From positions 51,999-115,998 of the forward strand of contig NW_019775504.1 in the NCBI RefSeq assembly GCF_001039355.2: DNA of 64,000 nucleotides, written 5' to 3'. Position 1 is the stretch's first letter. Every line of letters begins with the position of its first letter. Below, piece after piece: positions 11,784 to 22,568 of the stretch. Source of the stretch: Lingula anatina. Taxonomy: Eukaryota > Brachiopoda > Lingulata > Lingulida > Lingulidae. The translations under genes were made by a program, and so were the position numbers. The notes under the pieces are model-generated. The model ran no database searches, had not been told where the DNA came from, and saw nothing but the letters and a program-made list of their open reading frames with translations.

Positions 11784-14700
11784 TTATTTAATGGATCCTG
11801 TAAAAAAAAGAAACTATGTTTAGTAACCTTATTTTTTTCACTCCACGACTTTTTGGTTTTTTCATGATCAGCATATCGTATTATATGTAGCGTAATATCC
11901 TTTTATACGAAAGTAAACACAGTGAGTAAAAGGTCTTTATGGCAAACATTACATTTTCCTGGAAATCCCAACATTTTTTCCCTTTAATCATCAAGGTACA
12001 CAATTTTACAATTCTATGGACTATATAGTACAAAAAATGGTCTTTGGTAGCAATGCCTCGTAGATACCCTCTTTCTTGATGTATCTTCACTTCAATGCCG
12101 TTACTCAAAAGTATGGCAACTCCCTTTGCATTTGAACTTAATGAGTTTTAATATTTATTTAAAAAATAAGCACTTAAAGCCCCACTGTGCTTCAATATAT
12201 GGCTCTAGGGTAAGCATGAAAAGATGGGCACTGCAATACTTTAACGTTTAATTTGTAAATCAGGGCATCTTTTCTTGGGAGGCACAGCCTAATCCTTGAC
12301 ATTTTACAAAAGCAATTTTTTTCACTCAAAAAGCAGGAATTTTAAACACCGGTTATTATATATTGATACCTAACAAAATGTTCGGTATTTTTGAGAAGCA
12401 AGGTTGATATATTATCACAACTGTCAAACCACAAACACAAACCTGAACAAGACATACACACACCTACTCACTTGATTTTTTCAAAGAGAAAAAGATAGAA
12501 GAATATAAAATAAAATCTTGAGAGCTTGTGGAACACTATTGTGGTTGACAGTGCCTGCGTCGGACGTAGGGTGATCTTCATTTGAAAAAAAACAACAAAA
12601 TACAAGATATTACTCACGAAATTAAAACGTTTGGTTGCATAAAATCACCACAAGATAGGATATTGTTATAATTATAAGTAGAGATTATCATACAGTGAGC
12701 GCTGATTTGTTTACATAGATGCTAATACCCTTACAAAATTTCTAGCAGGACGTTCTATAAGACTCTAATATGGGACTCCCCAGGAATCATACAGGACTCT
12801 ACAAAACCCATCTGCCGATCTTCATATAGTATTCCTATTTATGACTTATTTCCTATAGGAACCTATACGATTTTGGGTCACTTTGCTATGGGGCCCTATA
12901 GGAAATTTCCATAAGTGCATGCAGTTACGACAATTAGCCTCTTTCTCTTTCACGATAACTCGAGAACTGGACAAAAAATTACTTGTTATTCATCCAAGCT
13001 CGAGGCGAAATACACCAATAAGGACTCAATACCTTCACTCAAAGCAAATCAGATTTCTACCTAGTATTTACTCGCACGTAATTTTGATTCACCATCACCG
13101 AGAAAATACAAATGTATGACGCCATTCCAAAACATGATTTTAGACAAATATAGGTTATTAAATAAATAACAAAAAATACAAGACCAGAGTTTGAATATGA
13201 GCAACATCAGGTTTTTGATTTTATGAAGAATAAAATTTAAAAATACTTACGAACACAGGAGGTATTTCCGTTCCCATGGTAGCCATCTTTACAGACGCAA
13301 TAGTGGTTGAACACTGTATTGCATTCATCATTTTCATCGGGCATTTTCCTAATCGTGCCGTCCTTTAATTTCATTACACATTCGGCGTTTGTCGCACAAT
13401 GAACTGAAAATGCATTTAAGAAATTATTCATCATCTCAGATCGAAATTTTGTGTCATTTTCATAAATTTAATCATGTTGTCATCATTATTATTTATACTT
13501 TAACAAACTGCAACTACTTCTTTTGTATAAACAGTCTAAGACTCTTTTAATAAAGTGACCCCTCAACTTTTTTGAACACACGCAAATAACATGTACCTAT
13601 GTTGCAGGTAAGGCCGGATCTTCTGCCTGAACATTGACACCGGAAGTTACCATTATCGAGATCCGAGCATGTCCCACCATTCAAGCAAGGCTGAGAGTCG
13701 CAAGCTGTGATTTCTGGAAAGGAAGAAATTAATTGGCGATTTTGAAAATTCAAGCCCTCCACGAATTAAGCTAGTACACCACGTTGACTCTGTATGTTTT
13801 CTCACTTTCTGTTAGTCGCCATAAGACACATGTCCACGACTTGACAACATTACAATGTATACACCATTTTATTATTATTATTATTATTATTATCTTAAAG
13901 ATTCTCTTTTTTTAAGCCACATTGAGATGGACACTGATAAATGTCACCCCTAATGGTAGCTAAAATAAAAAAAAGGGTGGGAGGGGGGAGAAGCTAACAA
14001 AGGAGAAAGCGTTTGATCTGACATTAATTAACTTCGGGACACACGATGGTAAAATGCTTTAAAGTACTTACTAGTACAGGAGGTATATCCATTGCCTTTG
14101 AACCCCTTTTTGCAAACACAGTATTGACCACTATGTTGAATGCAGTCATTATTTTCTTTCGGCTTTTTCTCTATATTGTTGTTAATTCTGTCCACAACAC
14201 ATTCAGCGTTGGCCGCACAAGACACTGTTATGCGAAAAAAATCACGAAAATTAGTCCAATTTTTTTTAATCTAGTTATCGGCACAGAAGTATGAGGTGTG
14301 TCCTCGTTGTAGACTCGAATATGACAGATTAAACAAGCAACATTTCAGGTAATGATGCATGTCATTCTGTGCAGGTTATACATTATAGTCATATTCGGAG
14401 TACCAAATGGAAAGTCAGAAGATTTCATTGGCTAGAACCCCGCCTACAATGTAGGTCAAGACAGGCGTATGACATCACTAAATGAAGCATATCAACTAGT
14501 GTCAAAAAGAATAATCATAATAAAGAATTCCTGAAAACAGCCCTGTTAACAAATATAATGACTGAAACTTAAAATTCTAAAACAAGGCAACTGCAACTAC
14601 CATCTTGCAAATTTCGGTTTACATACTCTTAAAAACAGCCATAACGTACCTTTTTTGCAAGTGCTTACTGATCCTTCAGAACATTGGCATTTGGCATCCC

Positions 14701-15291
14701 TGCCATCGAGGTAAACACATGTTCTATTATTACTACAGGACCGATCCTCACAAATTTCTGAAAATGAGACTACAAAGTAAACTACTCGTACAGATTTATT
14801 CTTGTTTTCTCAGCATTTATTACGGATAGACTCTTGTTCAAAAAGGTTGTCCCACCTTTAGTCCTATGTGTTTCTGTTTACAAATGATCATATGATAGCT
14901 GCTAACCGTTTTATATACCAAATTTCACATGACTTAAGAAAAGCTTAAATGATGGTGGTCGCAACACTCACTCCAAATCATCCCTCAAGAACTGTATATT
15001 CAAGCTCAAAGGTTGTTGTTCCCTCCTCAGAACATTGCATTTCTACAACTAACCAATCAACAATCGAAAACTGTCATGATGAAGCCTGTAGTTATCCCTG
15101 AAGTCACCTCAAGTAAATAGAGTGAGATATCAGATAAAAATACCACGACCATTGGCTTCAGCTATGCAATCGTCACTGTAATGGAGTGCATTTATTTTTT
15201 TATTTTTGATCTAAGTAAACATGTTAGGGGATGTGTGCAGGGTAACATCGTCTGAGGTGCCGTGTCCCTCCACGTTTGGGGTGAATTCTAT

Positions 15292-15323
<32 letters not shown>

Positions 15324-18092
15324 AAATAGTTCCTTCCGTCAATGGGACCATTTACCGTAACATTCTCAGCGGATATTTCACTAAAAAGGTCACTTCAAGG
15401 ATGATTACAGGCTTCATCATGACAGGGCACTTGCTGGCAGTTCTTGTCTAATGAGTGATTTGTTGCAGAGAAGCAATATGGGCCAACCTTTCTTACCAAA
15501 AATCTTTGTCGTCATTTCCGCACATATATTGGGGATAGAGAGAAAATATGATGGACTAATAAGTTTTATGGGCTTATAAGCCATAAGCTGCAAGAGTTTC
15601 TTTTTTTTTCTAAATTTTTTTAACTTACCAGAGCAGGACATGTACCCGTTTCCAAAGAAGTTCTTTTGACAAAGACAATATTGGTCATTTTTTGCATTGC
15701 ATCCAGCACTATTTAAGGGCCTCTTCTTTAAATTGCCGCTCATTTTAACTTCGATGCATTCGGCATGTGCTGCACACGGCACTGATAAAGAATACAGAAT
15801 CTGTATTCGGCGTTGCTCAAAGCCAAAATACCTTACTCTTTTAACGGACTATTTGGCTTAAGCATAGGACTCGCTTAAATTTATATCATGCATATAAAGA
15901 CACTTAAAATGTTGGTGTTATTCTCTGTAGAAGGCATATATAGTAGTCTTCAGCCTGTAAAATTCCGTCTGATGCTATGCGGGCATATTGCTTTACTAAA
16001 TGAGGCATATCAGTTACTAGTAGACTGAAATGGAGACATAATCTTATCAGAATTATTAATATACCTTGATTTATTATATTTCAGTCAATCTATTTGCTGC
16101 ATTTTACATACAATTTTTAATGAGATATTTTGGTAATTATTTTAAAAGAAACACGGCCTACCTTTGTTGCACCACTTTCCATATGTATTTCCGCGACATT
16201 TACACTCAAAACCATGCGGTATGTCAGCACGATTGACACATACTCCGTTATTAAGGCAAGGCTGGGAGTCGCACGCAGCTGAATAGAACATTTGCAGATA
16301 AGGTAGTTTTTAACGAGGGATTGTCACCCCATCCCCCCGTCACTCTACTCCACCCCTTCCCCACCCCTACCCCACCCTACCTGCAGGCATCTGGCACTAG
16401 CTGTGCTTTCAAACTGCTTTTATTTTAATTGATCGCACATGCTACAAAATATACTGAGTCAAAAAGTTTATGTAGAATAGGCAATACAAAGTATTATAAA
16501 GTGAAATATTTTAAACCATTATGATAATTGTTGCGGAATTTAAAAAAAGAAATACACTCTACCCCATTCCCATTTGCACCATTGGTCTACGTAGATCGAT
16601 CTAAGACCCCATTCCCAGAGATTTTGATCGATCCAACTAGATCCACCTAACTCCCTGGGGGTTCACGCTAAATAGCTATAGCTGTCAGCCGAGCGGGCAC
16701 GAAAGTTAATTACCCCCTTGGAGCTTGTAGTAGGCGGGACGGACATTTAAGCCGGATTATCTGACAGTAATCTAGTGAGACCCCCACGGGATAGATAGAT
16801 CTAAAATCTATGGGAATGCACCCTAACTCGCTGCATGCAAACAGCTTAACTGAAGAACACGCCTCCCTTGCTTATGCAAGGCTGACACTTGCACGACTTT
16901 TGGCCCCGATTTTGTCGTGGCAAGTCGTGCCATTTTGGGGCACGAAGTGGGAGGCTCCCGCACTGTTCCCTACTAGTTCACACATAGTTCACGACGAGTT
17001 CACGACGAGCTAACGAATAGTTTACGAATGCGTGTCCACATTGACACAAACTGCCACGACAAGTTCACGCGTAGTTTGCGCATAGTTTACACACTTCCCG
17101 CATTGGCACGACGAGTTTGCGCAATTCGGATGGTGTCGTGCCGACTTGGGCACGTAATATACGTGAGCTGTTCGTGAACTATTCGTGGCATGACGCGCAC
17201 TGCCATGCACTGGCACGCATCCTCCCGCATCGTCCCGACGAGTTCACGATGAGTTCACGAACAGTTTGCGCATAGTTCACGACCCGGTCGCGAAATTTTG
17301 TCGTGACCAAAATTTTGAACATTTCAAAATTCTCGTCCCGACATGGCACGCAGTTACGACGAGTTTACGTATTTCACGCCAGTTTACGACTAGTTTGCGC
17401 ACTGGCACGACTCGAGTCGTGCCAATGTGTGCCACAGAATCGTGCAAGTGTCAGCCTTGCTTTACAACGTACTCTTAGAGAGCAATCGCAACGAGAAGAG
17501 CCGAGGTCAAGCAAGGCTGAGACCTAAATATGGCGGACCTACATGAAAGGAAGACTGCTAATTCTGTAATGGTCTCTCCGCCTCTCTCATGCCTCCCTAC
17601 GGTCACCCCTGCAGGGACACAGTAAATAAATCTCGTCTCAATTCAACCGGTCGAGGGACGACGCGTGAGTGAGAGAGGCGGAGAGACCATTACAGGATTA
17701 GCGGTCTTCCTTTCATGTAGGTTCGCCATATTTAGGTCTCGGCCTTGCTTGACCTTGGCTCTCCTCGATGTGAATGCTCCCCTATAATCACCAGCTTTTT
17801 GTGATTTACTTAACGCCAGGGGGAGGTGTTTTAATCTTTAAAACTCACTGCATGCAGCCAGAGTCCCGCGGAGTTGGTTCGATCTACATAGACCAAGGGT
17901 GTCTAGGGATATGGAGCCCTAGTCTTTCTTGGACAGATAAAAAACATCCCAATCACCCCTCGTGAATAATGAACAGTCAATGTAGTCAATGTCACAGTGG
18001 CCCCTATACTTACAGTTTGCGGCAGTGTGGCTGACGAAGACACACACCATTAACGCTACAACGAGGAGCAGATAGAACGCCAATCCCTTCAT
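11784..18092 (-). CDS. Secreted six-EGF protein, paralogue B (complete, 8 exons)
   Basis: Exons in transcription order: 18092-18014, 16278-16162, 15781-15629, 14757-14650, 14224-14072, 13713-13597, 13403-13251, 11797-11784. All introns are phase 1 and the joined product is 297 residues. The architecture matches paralogue A: signal peptide (differing by one residue, SHTAAN for SYTAAN), then three pairs of classical EGF and GNG-type EGF (28-65 with 66-116, 117-152 with 153-203, 204-242 with 243-293), then a four-residue tail (RSIK) and stop. Exon 3 is one codon shorter than in A. All domain cysteines are kept and no frame break is seen, so both copies look functional. The gene lies head-to-tail with A on the same strand. 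The function is not recognised. Confidence 0.88.
13869..13893. repeat. (ATT)n microsatellite
   Basis: About eight triplets in the EGF-B intron upstream of exon 6. Confidence 0.95.
15293..15323. repeat. Poly(T) tract
   Basis: Roughly 30 consecutive T in the third EGF-B intron. It reads as poly(A) on the gene's strand and could be a retroposon tail, though no retroposon body was identified. Confidence 0.9.
16605..16824. mobile_element. MITE of the CCATTCCC family, copy 3
   Basis: Starts ACCCCATTCCCAGAG and ends TGGGAATGCACCC. It contains the family core TTAATTACCCCCTTGGAGCT and TCGATC-type motifs near both ends. A solitary ACCCCATTCCC also occurs at 16561, so insertion may be nested. It lies in the first intron of EGF gene B. 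Confidence 0.7.
16876..17460. mobile_element. Non-autonomous element with GCAAGGCTGACACTTGCACGA ends
   Basis: A 585-base element with about 20-base terminal inverted repeats (16876-16896 and 17440-17460). The interior is built from many variants of GTTCACGACGAGTTTACG and CGTGCC motifs in both orientations and is far more GC-rich than its surroundings. No transposase is encoded. It lies in intron 1 of EGF gene B. Confidence 0.75.
17491..17769. mobile_element. Large palindromic element (about 100-base arms)
   Basis: The left arm (about 17491-17595) and right arm (about 17660-17769) are reverse complements over about 100 bases with few mismatches. Shared blocks include GACCTAAATATGGCG, CCTACATGAAAGGAAGAC and TGGTCTCTCCGCCTCTCTCA. 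The spacer is about 70 bases. It adjoins the element at 16876-17460. This arm length should form a strong hairpin in DNA or RNA. Confidence 0.8.
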
Positions 18093-18739
18093 CACTGATC
18101 AGGCTGATTTTAAAATTAATGTTCTGCACTTCTCTTCTGAAATAAAATTAGATTTCATGAAGAGCGCAGTGATACAAAATTTCCACATTAACATTTTATC
18201 AAATTAGTATTTTTTTTTAATTTTTAAATTGAATTTTTGTTAGCTTAGTCTTTTTAATTGCAAATAGTAACTACGTTGATGAATCAGTTAATTTATCAAA
18301 ATATAGATAATTTTAGCAATCAATGAATAATGGAAAAGAAAATGAAAGAAAGAAATGCGTGGAAGAATTAATAAGTACGTCAAAGATAAAGCAAATTGAT
18401 TTGATATCATCATTTACAGTGGGAGGAAAAATAAATTGAAAAAAACATTGGATAGGATAAAAAGGTCCACAAATGCTTGGCAAACAAGAACAATCGCCGA
18501 TAATACATGCAGTTTCTGTAGGTCAACAATTCCATCTCTCTTTCGTATGATTTAAAAAATGGACAATAATGCAACCCAAAATGTAGGGCTACATGTAAAG
18601 GTTGCCAACCAGCGTGCCTAGTCAGACGCCGTATTTCTCCCATAAAACCTTTCTTCTGTGTTTGCATTATTATCAAATCCCGTAAAACAATAAAAAAGGC
18701 GATTTTGATTTAGAAATGAAATTCCTTCAAGGTAGTCTT
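18093..18739. promoter_or_regulatory. Upstream flank of EGF gene B
   Basis: Non-coding and similar to the upstream flank of EGF gene A (9616-10130), including GATTTCATGAAGAGCGCAGT and ATTCCATCTCTCTTTCGTAT blocks. It probably contains the 5' UTR and promoter. No TATA or initiator could be placed. Confidence 0.4.
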
Positions 18740-19140
18740 TATTTAATACGTGCAGATAGTAGAAAAACTGGATGATAACACCGGAAGAAGTGTGGATGTA
18801 TTCGAAATGAAGTGGTTCAGAAAATCCCAGGAGATACTGTACACAGCACATGGAACTTACGAAAGTGTCAACGTTGAAATTGCCCAGAAAAAAACCGAAG
18901 ACCATTTAACTTTACACATTAGATGGCAGGGTGCCTCGGAAACTCGACAGAGGAACACCTAGAAAGAACTAAATGGCAAAAATTGCTAAATGGACAAATA
19001 TGACACCTGGCTTATAACGCATCAAGAACTGAGGAAAATCGACCAAAGTGAAGACCACTAGTTCAAGTCCAACTTAGTGCCCCTGTGGCCTCTTGGCTAT
19101 AGATAATAGTAGAAGTGTAGACAGTAGTAGAGGACTGTCT
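18740..19140 (+). pseudogene. Decayed non-LTR reverse transcriptase C-terminal fragment
   Basis: The plus-strand reading contains VFEMKWFRKSQEILYTAHGT followed by a charged stretch and IRWQGASETRQRN. This pattern resembles the C-terminal end of RTE/CR1-like endonuclease-reverse transcriptases (FEMKC.RR.L.I.WT...TNE.V). The reading breaks soon afterwards and the catalytic reverse transcriptase core is absent. It interrupts the duplicated EGF promoter block, so it probably inserted after the duplication. The assignment rests on motif resemblance only. Confidence 0.45.
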
Positions 19141-19388
19141 GAGTATGAAGGTCTGAATATGGAACGTTACAGCAATCTCACTCTAATTGTTAAATAATAA
19201 TAATAATAATAGTGCTTGAGCATTGCACTTATCAAAACATTTATTCGTCGAGATAAAACCTACCTTTACCTCGTTTGTCTGCACTGACTTCACATCGGGC
19301 AATGTGGGATCTACCAGGTCATATCTGTTTTATTATCACGGTGTCTGTCGTGGCTTGTGAAGGAATACTGTTTATTGAGGACAGAGAT

Positions 19389-19437
19389 CAACACACACAC
19401 ACACACACACCAAACACACACACACACACACACACTT
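19389..19437. repeat. (CA)n microsatellite
   Basis: Two adjoining CA runs split by CCAAACA, upstream of EGF gene B. Confidence 0.95.
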
Positions 19438-19649
19438 ACCTCATGGAAACGCGATGGCGATTTGCTTAAATGTTTGATAGATTATCGTACCTGGAGTTTC
19501 CGATCTTTACTCCGTCACTCTCTCTCTCTATCTCTCTCTATCTCTCCGTCTATGTGAAAGTGACCCACATTGAAAAGCTCGACTAAAACGTTTTACCACT
19601 CTCTGTGATTTGCCATAATAAATAAATGGTACCGTTTAAAAACAAGCCT

Positions 19650-20310
19650 TAATTGAAGAAAATGAAGGCATATCCAACTACATGGTAAATATAACTTCTA
19701 TTCGTCTTCAAAATCTAACAAAGAAACCAAATAATCGATTCTTTAAATTACAGCTTATTTTCACGGCGATATTTCAGTGTCTAACAAAAAATTTTAATCA
19801 GCAGCTGTAGTCACAGGTGTTAATAATATCACTACTATGTATACTGATACAGTAAAGTGACCTGCCCCATCTATACAAGAGGTCACACGATACTGCCTGA
19901 GTGGAGATGCACTTTATAAGCTTAGGACCTATTCTACCCCCACCGCCTCAAAAAAAAAAAAAGGAAATAACCAAATAAAAATAAGAGCGAGCTCGAGATA
20001 AAACCAAGTAACTACTGCTTCCCATAGCTATGCAGACATATGTCATAGCAAATTATCACTGCTTAAAATTCAAGTTCTTGTACTGCTCCATTTAATAAAT
20101 CTGGATCTGCAGGTGACACATTCACATGCATCAGTACTCATACGGGGACTACAGCTACATAAGTGTAAATAATATTGATATGTTCTCTGATACTGTACGG
20201 CAGCGCCTTCACCCACCATTTCCTGTACATAAACCAGACATCAGAGGATGAAAAGGCCAACTGCGCATATTGGTGGTGGCGTCCCAACGACGGATTTATA
20301 GTTTTTTAGT
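19650..20310. other. Intergenic stretch without recognised features
   Basis: AT-rich, non-coding sequence beyond the end of duplication unit 2. An A-run lies at about 19951-19962. No gene, element end or sustained reading frame is seen. Confidence 0.5.
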
Positions 20311-20914
20311 CTTCTCTCTCTCTCTCTCTCTCAAACACCCATGGGCGCGCACACACACACGCTGAAATTTTCTGAGTTGTAACTCTGATACAACTTTACT
20401 GGCTGATTCTTTGGGGAAGGCGGAATCCCCTTTCTCTTTTTTTTTTCAGTAACGATAGACGCAATTAAAATACAACCATGCAACGTTAACCTTTGCATTC
20501 TGGCGTTCTATATGTTAAAAAAATTGTTCTTCTCTTCTTTTTTTATTTTGGAAATTTATCTCTGTACCCCCTCATACTCACCCACACAAACACACACACA
20601 TCACTCCCCCTTTCATTATCCATATACATGTACTCTCTGACCACAGGGTGCAGTAACTGTATGTTACAAAGTCTGCAATAATTTGTATACTATTTCAGAA
20701 GCCCCTGATATCATAGGGTAGATCCGCAAGTGACGCATTCAATACCTATCCACGTCACTGGGTAGTTAGACTTGAAAAATAGCTTATGTGAAATTACATA
20801 TGGAAACTCGCGAACCTCCACCGTAATTTCCTTTTGTAAGTTGTTTAAATAAATGAAGTTTTGCTACCTTTATACATTTTATCATCATTCAAAAATGTTT
20901 TTCTATTGTTATTT

Positions 20915-20973
<59 letters not shown>

Positions 20974-21290
20974 TCTTTTTTGTATCTATAAAATACAGTT
21001 AATTCGTGCCGTGAATTAGGCAGGGGCATTAATGCTTGTGAAAATTCCATCTATGACCGGGTAGACGGTAGACTTTTGCCCTAACTGTGACCTGCATTTT
21101 ACAGTAAAAATATTCAGACTATCTTTAGCGCTTGTTTTGTGTTTTGAATATTTCGTTTACATTCTTGCCCCTCCCCCTCCTCCTTCCACCTTTAGCAAAA
21201 CCCTGAATGTATTAATTTTAACTTATTGCATAAAGATTCCGGGAATAGAAAGCCTTAATCTACTTGATTCGGGTCGCTATTGTTCAGCAA
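20310..21290. repeat. Dispersed direct duplication, copy 1
   Basis: This block matches 34820-35590 in the same orientation. Shared landmarks in order are CT repeats with CAAACACCCATGG, TACTCTCTGAC.ACAGGGTGC, TTTCAGAAGCCCCTGATATCA, GAAACTCGCG.ACCTCC, ACAGTAAAAATATTCAGACT, TTTAGCAAAACCCTGAATGT and CAGCAACCTCGTCAGTGGAG. This copy carries a (TTTA)n expansion that the other copy lacks. No intact gene is visible in either copy. Confidence 0.8.
20912..20974. repeat. (TTTA)n microsatellite
   Basis: About 15 TTTA units expanded inside the dispersed duplication; the copy at 34.8-35.6 kb lacks it. Confidence 0.95.
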
Positions 21291-22181
21291 CCTCGTCAGT
21301 GGAGGTGCCACTTGGAAATAGTGTGCGCAGGGTAACAACGTCTGGTTTTTGAAGACTGTTTATAGGCACTTCAAAAACGACATTTAGAGCTGTAGGAAAA
21401 ATACTTTAAAATATTTATATGTAACTTGAAATGATAAGTTGTTTGAAGGTTAAAAAATGTGTGTGGCGTACGTATAGTGTTTCGTGTGCCATGTATTGTG
21501 GTAGTGCAGACCTGTACAGCAACTACTGTACCTCGTGCATGTGTTGGTCAATGTGTTACTATCATATTACTTTCAATTTAAATCGGGCCCTGATTCATTT
21601 ATCGGATAGGCTTAGTTGTGAGATTCGGGTTTTAAAGGATAATGTACAGCAAGCCTTTAATGATAATTTGGAAGTGACAAGATATCTATCAATAAATAAA
21701 ATTCCAAATTATTATAATAAACATTCAGCACAATTGTCTCCGTCCAGATCACGGCAAAAAAAAAAAATAATAGAAAAACAAAACAAAAAATCATACCAAG
21801 ATCTGGACAGGCCAAGAAGAAAACATGGCTCATCGCGTAGCTCTGTACTGATTTCGTCGTACTAAATTTGAGAACATACATGTATCTGGTTCATTAATAG
21901 CCAACACAACAAACTTTCAGTATTCAGTAAGGGTTTTACGTGAGCAAAGGAATGAAACGTACGATTTATAAATGAAAGTTCTCCAAGGACAAATAATGCT
22001 TTTTAATCATTTCAGCAGATAAATATGGTTTATTAATGTTGTCAAAAAGAATCTTATTACATGTAGCAGTTTCTGACCAAATTCACCACTAATCTTTTTT
22101 TTCATCGCGCGCAACCTGGAATATAATGCCGGAAGTGACGGCAATTCTTTAAAAAATTAAACAAGGTTAATCATGAGTTAC

Positions 22182-22440
22182 GGGACCATTCCTAGACCCT
22201 ATCGTTCTAACTGTGGATCAACTTATTTCCGAGGGGATTCTCGCTAAATTGCAATCAACTTAAGCGACTAAGATGTCTGTCACGCCTGCTGAAGCTGCTA
22301 ATGGGTAATTTATCGTTTAGCAGCTTTGAACAGTAGGCGTGCCAGCACCTAAGCCACCTAAGCTGAAAATAGTTTTGTGATATCTCCTAGGAGATGGACC
22401 GATCCTATTAGATCGATCTAGGTTTGGGAATCCAGTCTTA
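22182..22440. mobile_element. MITE of the CCATTCCC family, copy 4
   Basis: About 259 bases, from GGGACCATTCC to GGGAATCC. It contains GATTCTCGCTAAATTGCAAT and GATGTCTGTCACGCC on the left and their complements on the right (GTAGGCGTGCCAGCACCTAA, GATCGATCTAG). The centre is near 22310. It is more diverged from the other three copies. Confidence 0.65.
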
Positions 22441-22568
22441 GAACTTTGATATATGTTCCCAAATTGTTTCAGAGTTATGGCGAGTGTCAGGAATGGAGGA
22501 TCATAGGTTGGTTAGTCGGAGAAAAATACCGTTTACCCCCAAAGGATTAAAGTACGGAAAACCTTGCA

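Larger units (their letters stand above)
11045..19650. repeat. Tandem segmental duplication, unit 2 (contains EGF gene B)
   Basis: Direct repeat of 3885-10640. It begins with a copy of the CNEP1R1 3' UTR end (GTGTATAATAATTGTGATAT) and ends beyond the EGF-B upstream block. The extra length comes mostly from inverted-repeat elements at 16605-17769 in the first EGF-B intron. Confidence 0.85.

Noticed and set aside
12720-12910. Apparent palindromic element with CCTATAGGAA words
   Set aside because: The repeated words are short and do not line up as terminal inverted repeats; no target duplication is seen.
19275-19557. Overlapping open readings with HTHTHT and SLSLSL runs
   Set aside because: They are translations of the CA and CT microsatellites, not genes.
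21431-21865. 144-codon open reading on the plus strand
   Set aside because: The composition is A-rich and low in complexity toward the end (KKKIIEKQNKK), it has no recognisable domain, and it lies next to a duplicated non-coding block; most likely chance.
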